A stretch of DNA of 64,000 nt from Montanilutibacter psychrotolerans (GTDB lineage Bacteria; Pseudomonadota; Gammaproteobacteria; Xanthomonadales; Xanthomonadaceae), in assembly GCF_003719825.1 (NCBI RefSeq), contig NZ_RIBS01000005.1, positions 310,001-374,000 on the forward strand, read 5' to 3'. A program made the position numbers and the translations under genes. The notes below the pieces were generated by a model. It did no database searches. It was not told the origin of the DNA and saw nothing but the letters and a program-made list of their open reading frames with translations. Positions 63,524 through 64,000 of this stretch are shown here, piece after piece. Each line of letters starts with the position of its first letter. Within the stretch, counting starts at the first letter, position 1.

Positions 63524-64000
63524 TCAGGCGCGATCGTAGTGTGCCGTCAGCCAGCCCAGCACCTGCGCGGCGTTCTCGTCGGGTGGAAAGACGGGATACC
63601 ACACCTTCACGATGCGGCCGTCTTCGATGACCCAAGCCATTCGCTTCATCAGGACCGCTCCCGCGGCCTGGAAGGTCGGGAGCGAGAGCGCATGCACGAG
63701 TTCCAGCTTCGCATCGCTGAGCACGGGGAACGGTAGCGCCAGTCGCGCGACCATTTCGCGTTGATATTCGGTGGTCTGCGTGCTGAGCCCGAAGATTCCG
63801 CATCCAACCGCCGAGAATTCTGCCGAGAGATCCCGATAGCCGCACGACTGCGGCGTGCAGCCGCGCGCACCGGGCACTTCGTTCCAGTTCGCGATCAGCG
63901 GGGGAACCCCGGGCTGTCCAGTACGCGGGTAGGCGAACACCACGTTCCGTCCGCGCAGCACCGACAGATCAACGCTCGTTCCGTCCGTCGCAGGCAGTGC
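63524..64000 (-). CDS. Peroxiredoxin (AhpC/TSA, PrxQ-like), 5' end beyond the window
   Basis: About 158 residues are visible; the frame continues past base 64000 with LPATDGTSVDLSVLRGRN, so the true start is outside. The catalytic segment is RGCTPQSCGYRD, with the peroxidatic Cys and a second Cys five residues later as in PrxQ/BCP proteins, followed by GLSTQTTEYQREMVARLALPFPVLSDA. It reduces peroxides in the cytoplasm with thiol donors. It is convergent with the iron-enzyme operon, so a functional link is only suggested by closeness. Confidence 0.88.
   Translation of the reverse strand, partial: ALPATDGTSVDLSVLRGRNVVFAYPRTGQPGVPPLIANWNEVPGARGCTPQSCGYRDLSAEFSAVGCGIFGLSTQTTEYQREMVARLALPFPVLSDAKLELVHALSLPTFQAAGAVLMKRMAWVIEDGRIVKVWYPVFPPDENAAQVLGWLTAHYDRA

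Noticed and set aside
1-64000. CRISPR arrays, tRNA, rRNA and complete insertion sequences
   Set aside because: I looked for regularly spaced repeats, tRNA arms, rRNA segments and transposase motifs with inverted ends and found none.

Overview
The window is GC-rich, gene-dense DNA of a gammaproteobacterium, most likely a Lysobacter-like member of the Xanthomonadales. This inference rests on base composition, very large NRPS genes with dual condensation/epimerisation domains, a Xanthomonas-type dif-like site and a short Xanthomonad phage-type gene. I see no rRNA, tRNA or CRISPR array.

Layout. 1-4.9 kb: trehalose phosphatase (otsB) with a 79-codon ORF and a truncated family-4 glycosyltransferase, then a large-subunit catalase (katE) divergent from a membrane protein. 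5-9.2 kb: a patchwork of small unknown genes around a REC-PAS-PAS-GGDEF diguanylate cyclase, holding a dif-like recombination site, a phage-type remnant and broken copies of the 3' end of a DUF4124 gene. 9.4-13.7 kb: a protein joining a catalase-like domain to a LodA-type quinone oxidase, followed by its LodB-type flavoprotein. 13.8-19.7 kb: an efflux operon (NodT-type outer membrane lipoprotein, HlyD adaptor, DUF3302 protein, REC protein) divergent from a FixL/FixJ-like two-component pair.

19.9-55.3 kb: one minus-strand operon of seven genes, most with 4-base overlaps: a 6464-residue NRPS, a 2442-residue NRPS ending in a thioesterase, a CmlA-type di-iron beta-hydroxylase, an ABC exporter, a TauD/SyrP-type beta-hydroxylase, and an RND adaptor and pump. 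The assembly line has eight modules. Binding-pocket residues read by eye suggest Ala - D-Leu - D-(basic?) - Asn - D-Asn - Tyr/Phe - Leu - Ile, with hydroxylation probably on Asn and on the aromatic residue. One module carries an extra, catalytically broken condensation-like domain. The NRPS now starts directly with an adenylation domain, but a decayed starter-condensation domain (still with start codon and ribosome site) lies 0.2-0.5 kb upstream, so the ancestor probably made a lipopeptide.

57.1-63.5 kb: a compact plus-strand operon that I cannot assign to any described pathway. It has a strong promoter, a 64-residue peptide, three paralogous haem-oxygenase-fold iron enzymes each with a small N-terminal domain, a class III aminotransferase/aminomutase-like PLP enzyme and an aldehyde dehydrogenase. 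Four of the genes are joined by GTGA overlaps. This looks like a small-molecule or modified-peptide pathway and is the best candidate for a new system. A 5'-truncated peroxiredoxin ends the window on the minus strand.
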